Made by a program: the position numbers and the translations under genes. A stretch of 64,000 bases of DNA. Origin: Parietaria judaica (lineage: Eukaryota > Streptophyta > Magnoliopsida > Rosales > Urticaceae). The stretch is from contig OX940863.1 of assembly GCA_954871525.1 (NCBI GenBank), positions 5,494,001 to 5,558,000 on the forward strand, read 5' to 3'. The notes under the pieces are model-generated. The model was not told the DNA's origin. It saw only the letters and a program-made list of their open reading frames with translations, and did no database searches. Below are positions 53,277-64,000 of this stretch, piece after piece (position 1 is the first letter of the stretch; each line of letters begins with the position of its first letter).

Positions 53277-56027
53277 TGTTGGACATATGTGTCCTTAAAC
53301 AAGATATTTTATCCATTTGTAAAAGATTATGACAAGTCGTTGAATAAAGATGATGCTTATTATGATAATCTTATTATAGTTTCTGGTAGAGTAAAATAGA
53401 ATGTTTGATTCCTTAGTTCATAAAGGATGCAATTATGTTATTATTATCACAACAGAGTCAATGTGAGGAAGAATTAATAATCATAATAAATGAACTTAAA
53501 ATGTTCGTGACCTGATTAACTGGGTGGGAGCCCATTAATCCTATAAGGTCATTAATGTGACTAAGTGACAATCCTATTCTGGATTTTGTGTGTGTGTCAC
53601 ACTCACTAGAAGTGCATTAAGTATGAAGTGTCTTCATACTGGACTGGACCTGACTTAAACTCCGGAAGTTATCATATAAGACCGTCACTGATAACTTGGA
53701 GTTGAGTCACTAGTACATGATCAAATGGATATTCGATATAAGTCCTGAGTGATCTTGAGTCCAAGCTGCTGGCTTGATTGTTCTTTAATTTAACCGTTAA
53801 AGAACACGAAATATTACCGCTGTTCCCAACACTATTATTTTGGGAACATGATAGTCAGCAGTAAGGGTAGCTTGGTCATAGACATGGGCATCACACAGCT
53901 CTCTTCAGAGTGATGATGATTCCCTTGATTGTCGGTGGTGAGAAGTGAGAGGTACCCGTGCGCAACTTATGAATCGAAACCATAAGTGGGTTACTCATAA
54001 TATTACTGATTGAGTCAAGGATGAAAATGCAATGAGAGGCATAACGGTAGAAACCGCCTGCTCGTGTGTGGATCATCAAGTGAAAGATCAATAACCCGAA
54101 TTTGATTGTATCAATGGACACCCTGCTGTTATAAAGGGAATAATATATACCGTATCACTAAAGAGTGCAGCCTCGGGTCTATAGTGGAATCACTTCGAGG
54201 TTTGACGAACAACTAGCAGTTCGTTGGAGCTTAAGTGATACGGGTCCATGGTCCCCAGGATAGCTCCGTAACGGATGATACGTACGTGATTAAAATACGT
54301 TCTGGATAATGTTTAATCATTTGGCTTGACTTATAAAACTGAAAGGTCTGTGGCAGACGTCAGATAGTTTTATCGTTAGCGTGGCAAAAGTACCATATTT
54401 TGGTACACGAAATTAACTGATAAAAGAAAGTTATAATTTAGATTTTCTATCAGCACCATGTTGTTGGAAATTAAATTCTAAGTAACTTTGCTTTTTGAAC
54501 CGAGTCATTTCGACTTACGGTTAGTGATTTATGGATTTTCTAAGTTTATGATCGGTTCGATAAACTTTGAAATTAAATCACATGTCACGAATTTAAATGA
54601 TGGTGTGGCACCATGACATTTTAATGTGTGATATTGAGATCAGGAAATATTAATATAATTTAATGATTTAGATTTAATTATTAATATGTTATTAATAATT
54701 AATTAGTAATTAATAGATTTATATTAATAAATAAATATATATATTTATATATATCTTTATATGTGTAAATTCGAATTAGGGTTTCATAATATGAAACCCT
54801 AGGCAATTCGAATAATATGATTTGGTCTTTCCATATTTGCGGCATAAGTACCAAATGTTTTCGTATCTTGGCAAATCCCTAAAATCAATTTAATCCAATG
54901 GATCGGTTATGATTTAATATCAACCGTTGGATTATGATATTGATAAATTCGAATTTAATAACTTGGTAACCAAGTTTCATTTTTCGAATTTGGTTAATTA
55001 ATTATATCCGTTAGATCGGTCTAAGATTTAATCTTTACCGTCGGATTGGAAATTAATTAATTATATATATTTATATAATTTTCGAATTATAGGTTAAGGA
55101 TAAAATCAAAATTGTTTTTAATAAATCTTTTTATATTTGATTTTATCCTAAACTAATTTGATCCATTAGATCGGTTTAAAGATTTATCTCAACCGTTGGA
55201 TCTAGATAATGATAATTCGAATTTTAATATAAATATATATGATAATTCGAATTTAATAAAGATAAGATGTTAAGATTGGATTTTTGATTTATCCAAATCT
55301 TTCTTATTTAATTAAATCCCTAAATAATTATATCCATTGGATTTATATGAGATTAAATCTGGACCATTGGATTAAGATAATTAATTATATTTAATATATA
55401 GAATTCGAATTTTAGGGAGGGAATTTCTCCAATTCGGTTAAGGTTTGAGCCTATAAATAGGAGGCTCATTCTACACATTTTTCACACCTTTCCCTAGAGA
55501 AAAATTCGAACTCTCCCTCTTCCTCAGGGTCTGCGAATTTTCTCTCTGATCTCTCTTTTCTGGTTCGGCTTAGGAGACTATTTCTCCGGAAGCTTAAAAA
55601 GAACCATCAGTTAAAATTTTGTGACGGAGTCCTGCTGGCGAAGCCCACGCTTCGGTACGAGGATTCCAGGAGAATATCCCGGAAGATCACGGGAGTTTCC
55701 CTCAGCACCGGCGGAGCCCTGCCCGATTCAGAACGCGCAGCCGGAAGTAATCAATAGAGGTACGGCCTTATGCATTGGGTTAATAAATGCAACCATTTAC
55801 TGCTTTCTATTTATTTCCTATTATGACTAGATTATTAATAATGATATATGAATATTAAATTACATAATATTTATCAGATCTTGTGAAATTGTTATTATCC
55901 GATATCCGGACCGTTGGACGGATAACAAGTTATTCCGCTTTAAAATTAATTTTTTAAATGTTACCCGGACGGTTCGGAGGCTCAATTCGTGATAATTTTC
56001 AAGGAATCCGAGACGTGATCTCCAACA
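53277..56027 (+). repeat. 3' LTR of copia element 4
   Basis: 2751 bp with a constant offset of 7484 to the 5' LTR at both ends, so no net indel. TATA at about 55452. Confidence 0.94.
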
Positions 56028-56075
56028 ATTGGTATCAGAGCCATGGTTCAAGGATAAATAATTACGTAATTTAAT
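56028..56075 (+). repeat. Extra copy of copia 4 leader beyond its 3' LTR
   Basis: Identical to 48544-48591 (primer site plus attacgtaatttaat), then breaks into copia 3 RT sequence (gcctgaggtatctc). A normal insertion ends at the LTR. This is the start of a second, truncated internal region. Confidence 0.92.
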
Positions 56076-56635
56076 GCCTGAGGTATCTCACCCACACCCG
56101 ACCAGACATTTCTCACGCAGTCAGGATAGTTAGTCGTTTCATGGAGAAGCCTAAAAGTGCACACCAGCAGGCCGTGAAGCACATCTTGCGCTACGTGAAG
56201 GGAACGACGGACTACGAGATCCAATATGGAAGAGGCAGGGGAACAGAAGAGCTAGTCGGCTTCACTGACAGCGATATGGCCGGTGACATTGATGATAGGA
56301 AGAGTACCGGAAGGATGTCGTTCTACCTCAACGGGAACCTAATCACCTGGCAATCTCAGAAGCAGAAGACTGTGGCTCTATCCTCATGTGAAGCGGAGTT
56401 CATGATAGCACTGATGAAGAACCCAGTTTTTCATGGTCGGAGCAAACACATAGACACTCGGTATCATTATATTCGCGAGTGTGTGGAAAAACGGAATATC
56501 ACCCTGGAGTTTGTCAGCACGAAGGAGCAGCGGGCAGACATACTCACCAAGGCTCTAGCAAGAGTTAAGTTCGTAGAGATGAGAGAGCTGTTCGGGGTGA
56601 AGAACCTCGACCCAAGTCAAGCTTACGGGGGAGAA
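56076..56635 (+). pseudogene. RNase H remnant of copia 3
   Basis: [18 protein letters not shown] and LSSCEAEFM are present. Then about 120 nt are deleted in frame: EFM joins [17 protein letters not shown], which lacks the LYVDNKSA segment. The open frame (56141-56794) runs on into the LTR. Confidence 0.88.
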
Positions 56636-57161
56636 TGTGAGTTTAAGCCTGACTTGGCTCAACTCCTAGCAGAGATTTCCCCACCGGAGATGGGTCCGAC
56701 CAGAGATTTCCCCCAGCAGGATGGGACCCGACCAGGATTGCTCCTACCAGAGATGGCCCTAGCAGAGATGAGGGAGAGCAGAGATGTCCCCTAGCAGAAG
56801 AGGACCCTAGCAGGATTCTCCCGAGCAGAAGTCAGAAGTCAAGAAGTGCTATTCCAGGAAGGTGCCAAACTTGAGGAGCAAGTTTGGAGATTTGATTTGA
56901 TTTGGTTTCCTGATTCTGTTAGGATTTGAATGTAAATGTATAAGATATGATTGAGTTTATTTTAGGAAGGTTAACTAGGGTTTCTTTTTTTTTTTGGTCT
57001 CCTATAAATACTAGTGTTAGTGTTTATTTTTTGTAACTCCATTATTGCAATTTTTGCCTTCGAATTAATCAAGAGAAAATTCTCCCAAGTTCTTCTTTCT
57101 TTGTTCTTTCTCTTCGTGTTTTGTTCTTTGGTTGCAGATCCATTCCCATTGGGAACCAACA
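56636..57161 (+). repeat. 3' LTR of copia element 3
   Basis: 526 bp, same ends as the 5' LTR. Preceded by the polypurine tract acgggggagaa. Confidence 0.93.
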
Positions 57162-57166
57162 ATAGT

Positions 57167-57400
57167 GACGTCACCTCAGATGGGTGATGTGGCAAAGAGT
57201 CACTAACGTGGATGATGATGTGGTACACACGTGGAAGAGAAGCTCGACACGTCTAAGTTAGTTAACAACCGTTAGTAAAAATGGATGGAATTTACCTTTT
57301 GGAACTTATACCGCTATTAAATGGAGTTAAGACTATGCTGCCCCAGTTGACCCAAGATTGTACTTGGCCTAAAATTGAGGACTTATGCCGCAATTAACCC
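57167..57400. mobile_element. Right arm of the long-inverted-repeat element split by copia 3
   Basis: Inverted match of 42914-43153, ending tatgccgcaattaaccc at 57400. Related ends occur at 63575 (aaattgcggtaataatgc). Confidence 0.75.
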
Positions 57401-58024
57401 ATCTAGCTAGTTATATCCCTAGAAAAAATAGGCTAAAAGACCTCCCTTGAGATTTTTGTGCAATCTATACCCTTGTTAGACCCACTGCTAAGAAACGTGA
57501 AAAAAATCGAAGGATGGTATAAATTGCAACGAGATCACACTTATGGCTATTCTTGCGAAAAAAAAACCCTATATTCCTATGCTAAATACAAAACAAAATT
57601 TCAAGCGATAGTGTTTACTGTTTATCAATTGAAGTGTCGTAACTTTACAGCTTAAATGATCCAAATTATTGCCTGATAAAAGAGATTTGCTTTTTAAAGA
57701 TATAAATTTAATGGTAGATTACAATTTCATTTTTTTTAAATAATTGTTTTTTTTAATTTACTTTTGCGTTTTTTTTTTTAATTTGAAAAAGCAATGTCAG
57801 TAAACATATTTATTTATTTTACTTAAAAAATAAATTTAATATTGTCTTTTTAATTTTAAAATTTAATAGAATACAAATAAAATAAATTTCTCACTTTTTT
57901 TTCTCCTCGCATGCACTAAGTTAATGTATATTTATAATCATTGTTTACTCAAAATTTATAACTCCATAAGTTTTTCAACGAAACTCGGATGGACCCATAA
58001 TACATATTGCTAGAAAGCTTACAT
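57401..58024. other. AT-rich DNA, nothing recognised
   Basis: Homopolymer-rich, no domain or repeat end seen. Confidence 0.5.
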
Positions 58025-58691
58025 TGGGTGTACAAAAAAAAAAAACCGAAAAACCGAATTGTGGCACCGAAAAACTTATTACCGAAGACCCTAAAAACCG
58101 AATAATAGGGTTCGGGTCTATAAAACAAGGTATTCGGTCCATTTGGACCGAATTGGGTCTTCGGTATTCGGTTTGAATTTTGAGAACCGGCACCAAAGAC
58201 CCTGGTTAGTCATTAATTTTTATTTTATAATAAATTTATATAAAAATAACGTAACTTTCATGATAGATTAATTTTATTTCTAGAAATTTGTTTTCTTTCA
58301 TGTTTTGTTTATGGTTGTTTGGGATTTTAATGTTCGTAAAATTTAGTTTTTACTTAGGTTATTAAAGTTAATCAACATCGTTAATAAAAGTCAAGCAGTC
58401 ATTTATTTCTCGTAAGTAATATATATGTTTGATTCATTATTTAACATAAAAAATAATAAAGAATTATTGGTGAGGATAAATTTTTACAATATATATTTTT
58501 ACTATAAAATAGAGTCTAATTAGGTCCAAAACTGAATTTAGGACCGAATTTCGGTTCTAAATAAGGTTTTCGGTACAAACGGTTCTAGCTCTAAAAGATA
58601 GGGTCTTCGGTTTTCAATTTAAAAAATCGAATAATAGGGTCCAAGTCTTTTTAAGTGTAAAACTGATACCGAAGACACTATTGTACACCCA
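58025..58691. mobile_element. hAT-like MITE of the CCGAA-rich type
   Basis: Ends tgggtgtacaa and ttgtacaccca form an 11-bp perfect inverted repeat. Both ends are rich in accgaa/ttcggt blocks (accgaattgggtcttcggt). Flanks gcttaca and ccttaca are similar, but an exact 8-bp duplication could not be fixed. Confidence 0.7.
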
Positions 58692-59703
58692 TGCCTTACA
58701 ACAACAGAAATCCAATGATATGTAGGAATCAATATTTTCGACGTTCTTTAAATATTATATATAAATGTAGAATTATATTTTAATAAAGTTAAATTGAAAA
58801 CATAACCAAACAACTTTTTAGACTATTTTAAAACATAATTCTAAATTAATTTTCTAGAATTAAAAAACAAAACTAAACGGCACATTTTTTTTGCGATATT
58901 TATATTATGCGCTATTATGATATTAAATTGAAAATTAGAACAGTCTAGCTTTTGTTTTTCATTTTCATATCTCATTGGATTACACGGTGATTTCAGAAAA
59001 ATAAGAACTGATTATCATATCAATTTTTAGTCTGATAATTCTTGGATAATCTCACGATCCCCTGAGTGCAAATTTGTTTGGGGGAAACTAACAAGAAACG
59101 ATCTAGATTAACAAACAATAATAGGAATTTAACAACGAGAAACTATTACTCTTGTGGCGTGCAGATTGAATCTCATTCGTTGAGATTTGTCTCGTTCATT
59201 CTAAATCCTTATTCAAGTAGTAACCTCTTACAGAACTTCGTGTCTCCACTCTGTCCACCTTGTTGCTAGGGACCTTGTGTACTCATCTTACAAGTTTTTG
59301 CCGGAAGCCACCTCGTTAGACCGCTATATCCTTCTAATTGGCGCGATGGGTGCAAATTCTCGTGCTATCAGGGAGGGAAATTTTTGCATACTCCTATAGA
59401 CTAGTGTGTAAGACGAATTTTTGGCCTCATCTATGGGTTTGTAATTGCTCTCATGACTGATTATTATGGTTTTCACAAAACTTTATATTTTGGTTTGATT
59501 ATTTTTTTTAATGGATTAAGTGATTGATCAAGTAGAAAATACCGAGAGAAAAAAAAGTTAATTACTCCGTCCAAACGCGCGGTGCGCGGATTGAATATAT
59601 ATTTCTGATAATTGATTTTACTTTTCATAGAGTTACTTCATCTAATTCGCAAAGACCATTACAAGATAATGCTTACTATTACAAATTATGTACTTCGTTT
59701 ATA
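58692..59703. other. Gene-poor DNA, nothing recognised
   Basis: No ORF with a recognisable domain. The GC-elevated patch 59150-59410 was read in all frames without a match. Confidence 0.45.
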
Positions 59704-59909
59704 TGTTGATCCCAATTCACGAATCTGCAAAGAACACGAATAACACCAAAGAAATCAAACAGAAAATAGAAGAACACAAATCTGGGAGAAGAAATTATCT
59801 ATTGATAATCGAAGGCAAAATTACAAGAAGATAAACTCAAATTCTAATGGACTCAGCACTTTACAAAGTGTACATGCTAGGTATATTTATAGCCTCACAT
59901 AGGTGAAAC

Positions 59910-61094
59910 CAGGGTTCGCATTTTCGACGATAATCGTCGATTTTTGATCTTTTCGAAAGTTACCGGTAAGTTGCCGGCTCTAATACTTATCGTTTTATAT
60001 ACTTTTCGACGATTATCGAGCTTTTCGATAAAACCTTCTCCAACCGATTTTCGATAAAATGCGTGTAAAAAATAGGGTCTTTTCGGTTAAATAAAAAAAA
60101 TTATCGCGGCAAAAATAATTATACTCACACAAGAGCACCTCACCTCACCTCCCCGCCCCGCCACATCCGGCCGGACGGCGGCGGCGGCGTGCGCGCGTGG
60201 TGGTGTAACATTTGTGTGAGTCCTCCCCCATCCACAAAATCCTATGACCCAAAGGCCCAAGCCCTTGTCTCTAATATTTGGTATATAAACATCACCAAAC
60301 TCTTGTCATCTATCAATGTGGGACTTTTTGTTATTCAACTAATATCACACATTCACACTTAACATACACATACACATACACTTCACCTAATAATTTAACT
60401 TAATATTACACACTTCAAATAATATTATACACTTAACATACATATTAACTTCACCTAACATATATATACACTTAATATGTATATTCATTTAATATTATAC
60501 ACTTCAACTAATATTAAATTTGTTAACATACATATACAATTAACATGCATATTCACTTCACATAATAATTTGACTTAATATTATATACTTAAACTAATAA
60601 AGTGACTTAATATTATACATTTCACCTACATATTTAAGTTACAAATGTGTTTTGTTGTATACAATTATGTCTTGTATTTATTAAATATGTACTTTTGAAC
60701 CTATATAAATATCTTGCTTAAATACTCAAATATTATACACTTTCTATTATGTGTTTGAGTTTGAGATATTACTATATTAGACTATGTATTTGATAGTTGA
60801 GACTTGTTAGACTATGTTATTAGTGTTTTAGATTTGAGTTTTTTGATGGAATTGTATGTGTGTGTATGACTTTACGTATCTACATATGTTTTGAATTTGA
60901 GGTATGATATTATAAAAATATTTTATAAGTTTTCCGTCGAAAAGTATCGATAATCCGTCGATAATCATCGAAAAAGTATCGGTAAGCGGTAAGCTACAGC
61001 ATTATAGGTTTTCCGTCGGTTAATCGGTAAGCTATCGATTAATCCGTCGAAAACGGTAACCGATTTATCGACAAGTTCGGTAAGTTGAACCTTG
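59910..61094. mobile_element. hAT-like element inside the solo LTR
   Basis: 1185 bp. Starts cagggttcgcattttcg and ends gttgaaccttg (inverted caaggttcaac). The 8-bp target duplication is ggtgaaac (59902-59909) and ggcgaaac (61095-61102), one mismatch. The LTR supplies ggcgaaac as the original site. Subterminal regions are full of cgataatcgtcga-type blocks. A (CGG)n-like GC-rich patch is at 60165-60205. No transposase. Confidence 0.85.
60282..60325 (-). promoter_or_regulatory. snRNA-type USE plus TATA pair
   Basis: On the minus strand agtcccacattg (60325-60314) resembles the plant snRNA upstream element RTCCCACATCG. It is followed after 24 nt by a TATA box (tttatata, 60289-60282). A USE-TATA spacing near 24 nt is that of plant Pol III snRNA promoters. 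The related copy at 62642-62653 has the USE but a damaged TATA. No known RNA was recognised downstream. Confidence 0.35.
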
Positions 61095-61415
61095 GGCGAA
61101 ACCCTAGCTAACCAAATCGCACAAAATCAGGAAACTACCCTAATTAATCTTATCAAATCTTTGACTCGATCTTTGCTTGCTCCTCAAGCTACGCGCTTTC
61201 CTTGCTGGGTAGTTGCTGACTTTCCCTTTTCTGCCCGGACAGCTTCTCTGTCCCCGAGCTGGCCTGCTCGTATGCCCCGGGCTGGGCTTGCCTTCTATCC
61301 GGACTTCCTGCTCGTGTTCACCCGAGCTGGGCTGAACTCTTGTCCGTCCTCGGTTCTGGTCGGTACCCGGGCTGACTTCCTCTGTGTGACAGACTAAGTC
61401 AAGCTTATGCTCACA

Positions 61416-62249
61416 TTATAAAGGTGCATAATCATTATAATCTTATGTTTGAAATCTCTTTAATTAACATGCTGCTTATCTTTTAAACACACTTTGCACC
61501 TATTAGTGGATAAGAAAATAATAAATTAATTGTGATGTCGTGAAAGGAAAGGAAAAAAATAATAAAAAGTGGGCTCACTAATTTGCAGCTCCTCAGATCA
61601 ACACCACTCTCTGTCTTTGAAAGAAGACACTTTTCCTTCATGGCTAAAAAAAATTCCACATTCACTTTGGAGCAGAAGAAGTCACTGTAAGAACATTGCA
61701 TTGTATTCCGCAGTTTGTTTTCGGTTTTGTCATTATGTGTGTCGAGAATTTCGCAAGTGGTTGGAATTTCGTATTTTTGGTAGATTTCGGCAAAAATACC
61801 TCAAACATTATTATTGGCAAAAATTTTATTTATTTTTAAAATTAAATATATCTCTAACATTATTATTGGTTCTATTTTTCTAAATACATTTTGAATCAAA
61901 ATTGTTGAATTTTATTTTAATTATATATGAATATAATTAATATAATAAGAAATTCATAACCATAATTCCGATTAAACAAAAAAAATCTTTTTTTTCCTTT
62001 CTTTTTGCAAGTGTAAATTTTCATAAAATTGTAACTCGATCCCTCAATTTTTATTAAAATTAAATATAACTCTCTTATTTATAATATTTAAATCATGTCT
62101 ACAATCAATAATGCGCATCAGGACCAAACTGTTCCGACTTTAACTTTGTTGTTTGTTATGCTTTTTATTTTTAGTGTGTGGAATATTTGGAAAGATAAGG
62201 TGAATCTCTTTTACTAGAGAGAGTCGTGTCGTGTCACATGTGGATAGTC
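61416..62249. other. DNA between repeats, with a remnant of a hAT-like end
   Basis: 61740-61800 (gaatttcgcaagtggttgga, agatttcggcaaaaatac) matches 62343-62450 and is a partial copy of that repeat. No gene seen. Confidence 0.45.
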
Positions 62250-63004
62250 CAAGGTACAAAATTTCGCGAATTTCGGTCGATTTTCGTTTTTCGGGGAACA
62301 CCGAAACGAAAGCCCCTCGTTTCGCTATCGTTTTACCAAATGTCAAGAATTTCGCAACGCTAAAACTATCGTGAGTCGTTTTTTGCCTGCCAAACAACGA
62401 AAAGTGGTTGGAATTTCGCATTTTTGTTAGATTTCGGCAAAAATACTAATTAAACTTTCGGCAAAAATAATTATACTCACACAAGAGCACCCCACCCCAC
62501 CCCACCTCGCCTCGCCCGCCCGCGTGGTGGTGTAACATTTGTGTGAGTCCTCCCTCATCCACAAAATCCTATGAACCAAAGGGCCTAAGCCCTTGTCCCT
62601 AATATTTGGTAAATAAACATCACAAAACTCTTGTCATCTATCAATGTGGGACTTTTTGTTATTCAACTAATATCACACATTCACACTTAACATACACATA
62701 CACATACACTTCACCTAATAATTTAACTTAATATTACACACTTCAAATAATATTATACACTTAACATACATATTAACTTCACCTAACTTACATATACACT
62801 TAATATACATATTCATTTAATATTATACACTTCAACTAATATTAAATTTGTTAACATACATATACAATTAACATGCATATTCACTTAATATTACACACTT
62901 AATTAACATACATATTCACTTCACATAATAATTTGACTTAATATTATACACTTAAACTAATAAAGTGACTTAATATTATACATTTCACTTACATATTTAA
63001 GTTA
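62250..63004. mobile_element. Truncated relative of the 59910-61094 hAT-like element
   Basis: Begins caaggtacaaaatttcgcg. 62463-63004 is a close copy of about 60113-60655 (ataattatactcacacaaga through cacttacatatttaagtt), then stops abruptly. The shared block contains the same USE-like tcccacatt sequence on the minus strand. Confidence 0.75.
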
Positions 63005-63345
63005 GCCGAACCCTATTCATGACGCCCAAAGTAAGCCAGGAGGCCCATTGGCCCAAATCCTATTCATTGAGACTCTAATAAAACTAAAAATGAAATCATC
63101 ACGTCCTCAACCAAAAAAAAGTTAAGATTTCTATCCCTTTCAAATCAGTTTATGTTGAGCATGAATTTATGACGAAGCTCTATACTAGAGGAGCCTTCAC
63201 CGGTAATGTGTTATTAATTGTGAAGTAAGTTTATATATACGTAACTATGACATTCATAAAGTTTATTTACAATTATCAAGAGCATAAAAATATATTAGTA
63301 ATGCACTAATATTAGATCATGCTATAATTGCCATGTGACGTGTGA
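63005..63345. other. Unassigned DNA
   Basis: No gene, RNA or repeat recognised. Confidence 0.45.
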
Positions 63346-63570
63346 ACTATCTTATATAAAATATTTTAATAGTTCTATGTTGTGATTTTAGAAATTATAA
63401 TCGTTCACTAGCTGCGCTACAACTAAGATTCTAAATTCGTGGTTGCTAGGATAGCCTAGTGGTAATTCCACACTACCTACTATCTTATATAAAATATTTT
63501 AATAGTTCTATGTTGTGATTTTAGAAATTATAATCGTTCACTAGCTGCGCTACAACTAAGATTCTAAATT
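63346..63570. repeat. Tandem duplication, 133-bp period
   Basis: actatcttatataaaatatt through actaagattctaaattc occurs at 63346 and again at 63479, essentially identical. The 35-bp spacer contains ggatagcctagtggt. Recent duplication. Confidence 0.88.
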
Positions 63571-63574
63571 CATA

Positions 63575-64000
63575 GATAGGATAAATTGCGGTAATAATGC
63601 ACAACTTTTGGTCAACAGGGTTTTCAGGTCCCCTACCTTTCAAAGTGTTGGCAAAAATGCACAACGTGCATTGGTTGTAAAATCCGTTAGTCCTATCTCA
63701 TGAAGAACTAGATAGTTTATCCGAGAATTCTGACGAGAAGTTGTCGTGAAAAGGAGAGTCAGGTGGTTTATTACCAGGAGGCGTTGGTCCGAGTTCAAAT
63801 ATGATATTGGCATGATATTTGCCAAGAGAGCAATTATGAGTGGTGGAGAACGAGGTTTTTATCTACCTCCTGCCCAATTGGCTATCTATTTGGCAATAAT
63901 AAGATGTCACATCAGTTTCAGTTAATGTCTTTTAACAGAAGGACTAACGGATCTCACAGTCAACGCACGCTGTGTATTTTTACTAACACTTTGAAAGGTA
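63575..64000. mobile_element. Long-inverted-repeat element, cut by the window end
   Basis: aaattgcggtaataatgcac resembles the ends at 42914 and 57400. Inside, cctacctttcaaagtgttgg pairs with aacactttgaaaggta at the window end, and ccgttagtcct with aggactaacgg. The right terminus lies beyond 64000. Confidence 0.65.

Larger units (their letters stand above)
45793..56075 (+). mobile_element. Copia element 4, long-LTR, non-autonomous, with accessory gene
   Basis: LTRs 45793-48543 and 53277-56027, both exactly 2751 bp, TGTTGGACATATG...CTCCAACA, roughly 1-1.5% different by eye. The primer site is tggtatcagagc (48546). The interior has a GC-rich leader, a three-exon accessory gene (50406-51202) and an intact RT-RNase H ORF (51498-53261). 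Gag, protease and integrase are absent. A further 48 bp of leader (56028-56075) follows the 3' LTR. No target duplication can be seen, because the right border is a recombination junction. Confidence 0.94.
56076..57161 (+). mobile_element. Copia element 3, 3' part
   Basis: Resumes at [13 protein letters not shown] (start of the RT-RNase H connection), then RNase H and the 3' LTR (56636-57161), ending at the TSD ATAGT. By alignment to copia 2, about 1.6 kb (from integrase to the end of RT) is missing from element 3 between 45792 and 56076. Confidence 0.93.
59704..61415 (-). mobile_element. Solo LTR of the copia 1 family, interrupted by a hAT-like element
   Basis: Reverse complement of the copia 1 LTR (tgttgatcccaattcacg at the left, aagcttatgctcaca at the right), flanked by an exact 5-bp target duplication TTATA (59699-59703 and 61416-61420). 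Without the insert (59910-61094 plus 8 bp) it is about 519 bp, matching the 523-bp family LTR. No internal retroelement sequence is present. Confidence 0.93.

Overview
This window is nuclear DNA of a flowering plant, probably a eudicot. The evidence is spliceosomal introns, a leucine-rich-repeat/malectin receptor kinase of the plant LRR-VIII type, a coiled-coil NBS-LRR immune receptor, and a dense, nested load of LTR retrotransposons, MITEs and LINE relics in AT-rich DNA. The species cannot be named from the sequence.

Layout. 1-912: AT-rich upstream DNA. 913-11289 (+): a 26-exon LRR-malectin receptor-like kinase whose exons join into one 1041-codon frame; its kinase has lost the HRD aspartate (HGK) and the APE proline (AHE), so it looks like a pseudokinase. 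12261-19630: a decayed Tat-type Ty3/gypsy element (target duplication CACAT) with gag, protease, RT and two RNase H regions, but no integrase; a 63-bp minisatellite lies before the 3' LTR. A hAT-like MITE (19634-20453) is inserted 3 bp beyond that LTR, inside the gypsy target duplication. 21280-23934 (-): an intact single-exon CC-NBS-LRR gene resembling the ZAR1/RPP13-like-4 group. 24327-29677: Ty1/copia element 1 (TSD TACTA) inside a palindromic MITE. 30485-31207: a solo LTR (TSD AATAT). 31392-37062: copia element 2 (TSD AATCT), heavily mutated, beside a long-inverted-repeat element (37074-38238). 38-42 kb: gene-poor DNA with LINE relics and a second hAT-like MITE.

42914-57400 is a multi-level nest. 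A long-inverted-repeat element is split by copia element 3 (43154-57161, TSD ATAGT), which is split by copia element 4 (45793-56075). Element 4 has 2751-bp LTRs and no recognisable gag, protease or integrase. In their place it carries a three-exon gene for a 197-residue protein with two C-x2-C-x11-C-x2-H motifs, made by tandem duplication of an exon plus its intron, followed by an intact RT-RNase H ORF. Another 48 bp of element 4 leader follows its 3' LTR, so the structure is not a simple insertion. This accessory gene is the best candidate for something undescribed.

57401-64000: more hAT-like MITEs, a reverse-oriented solo LTR of the copia 1 family (59704-61415, TSD TTATA) that itself contains a hAT-like element, and a long-inverted-repeat element running off the window end. 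Only the receptor kinase, the NLR and perhaps the two ORFs of copia 4 look like functional protein genes.
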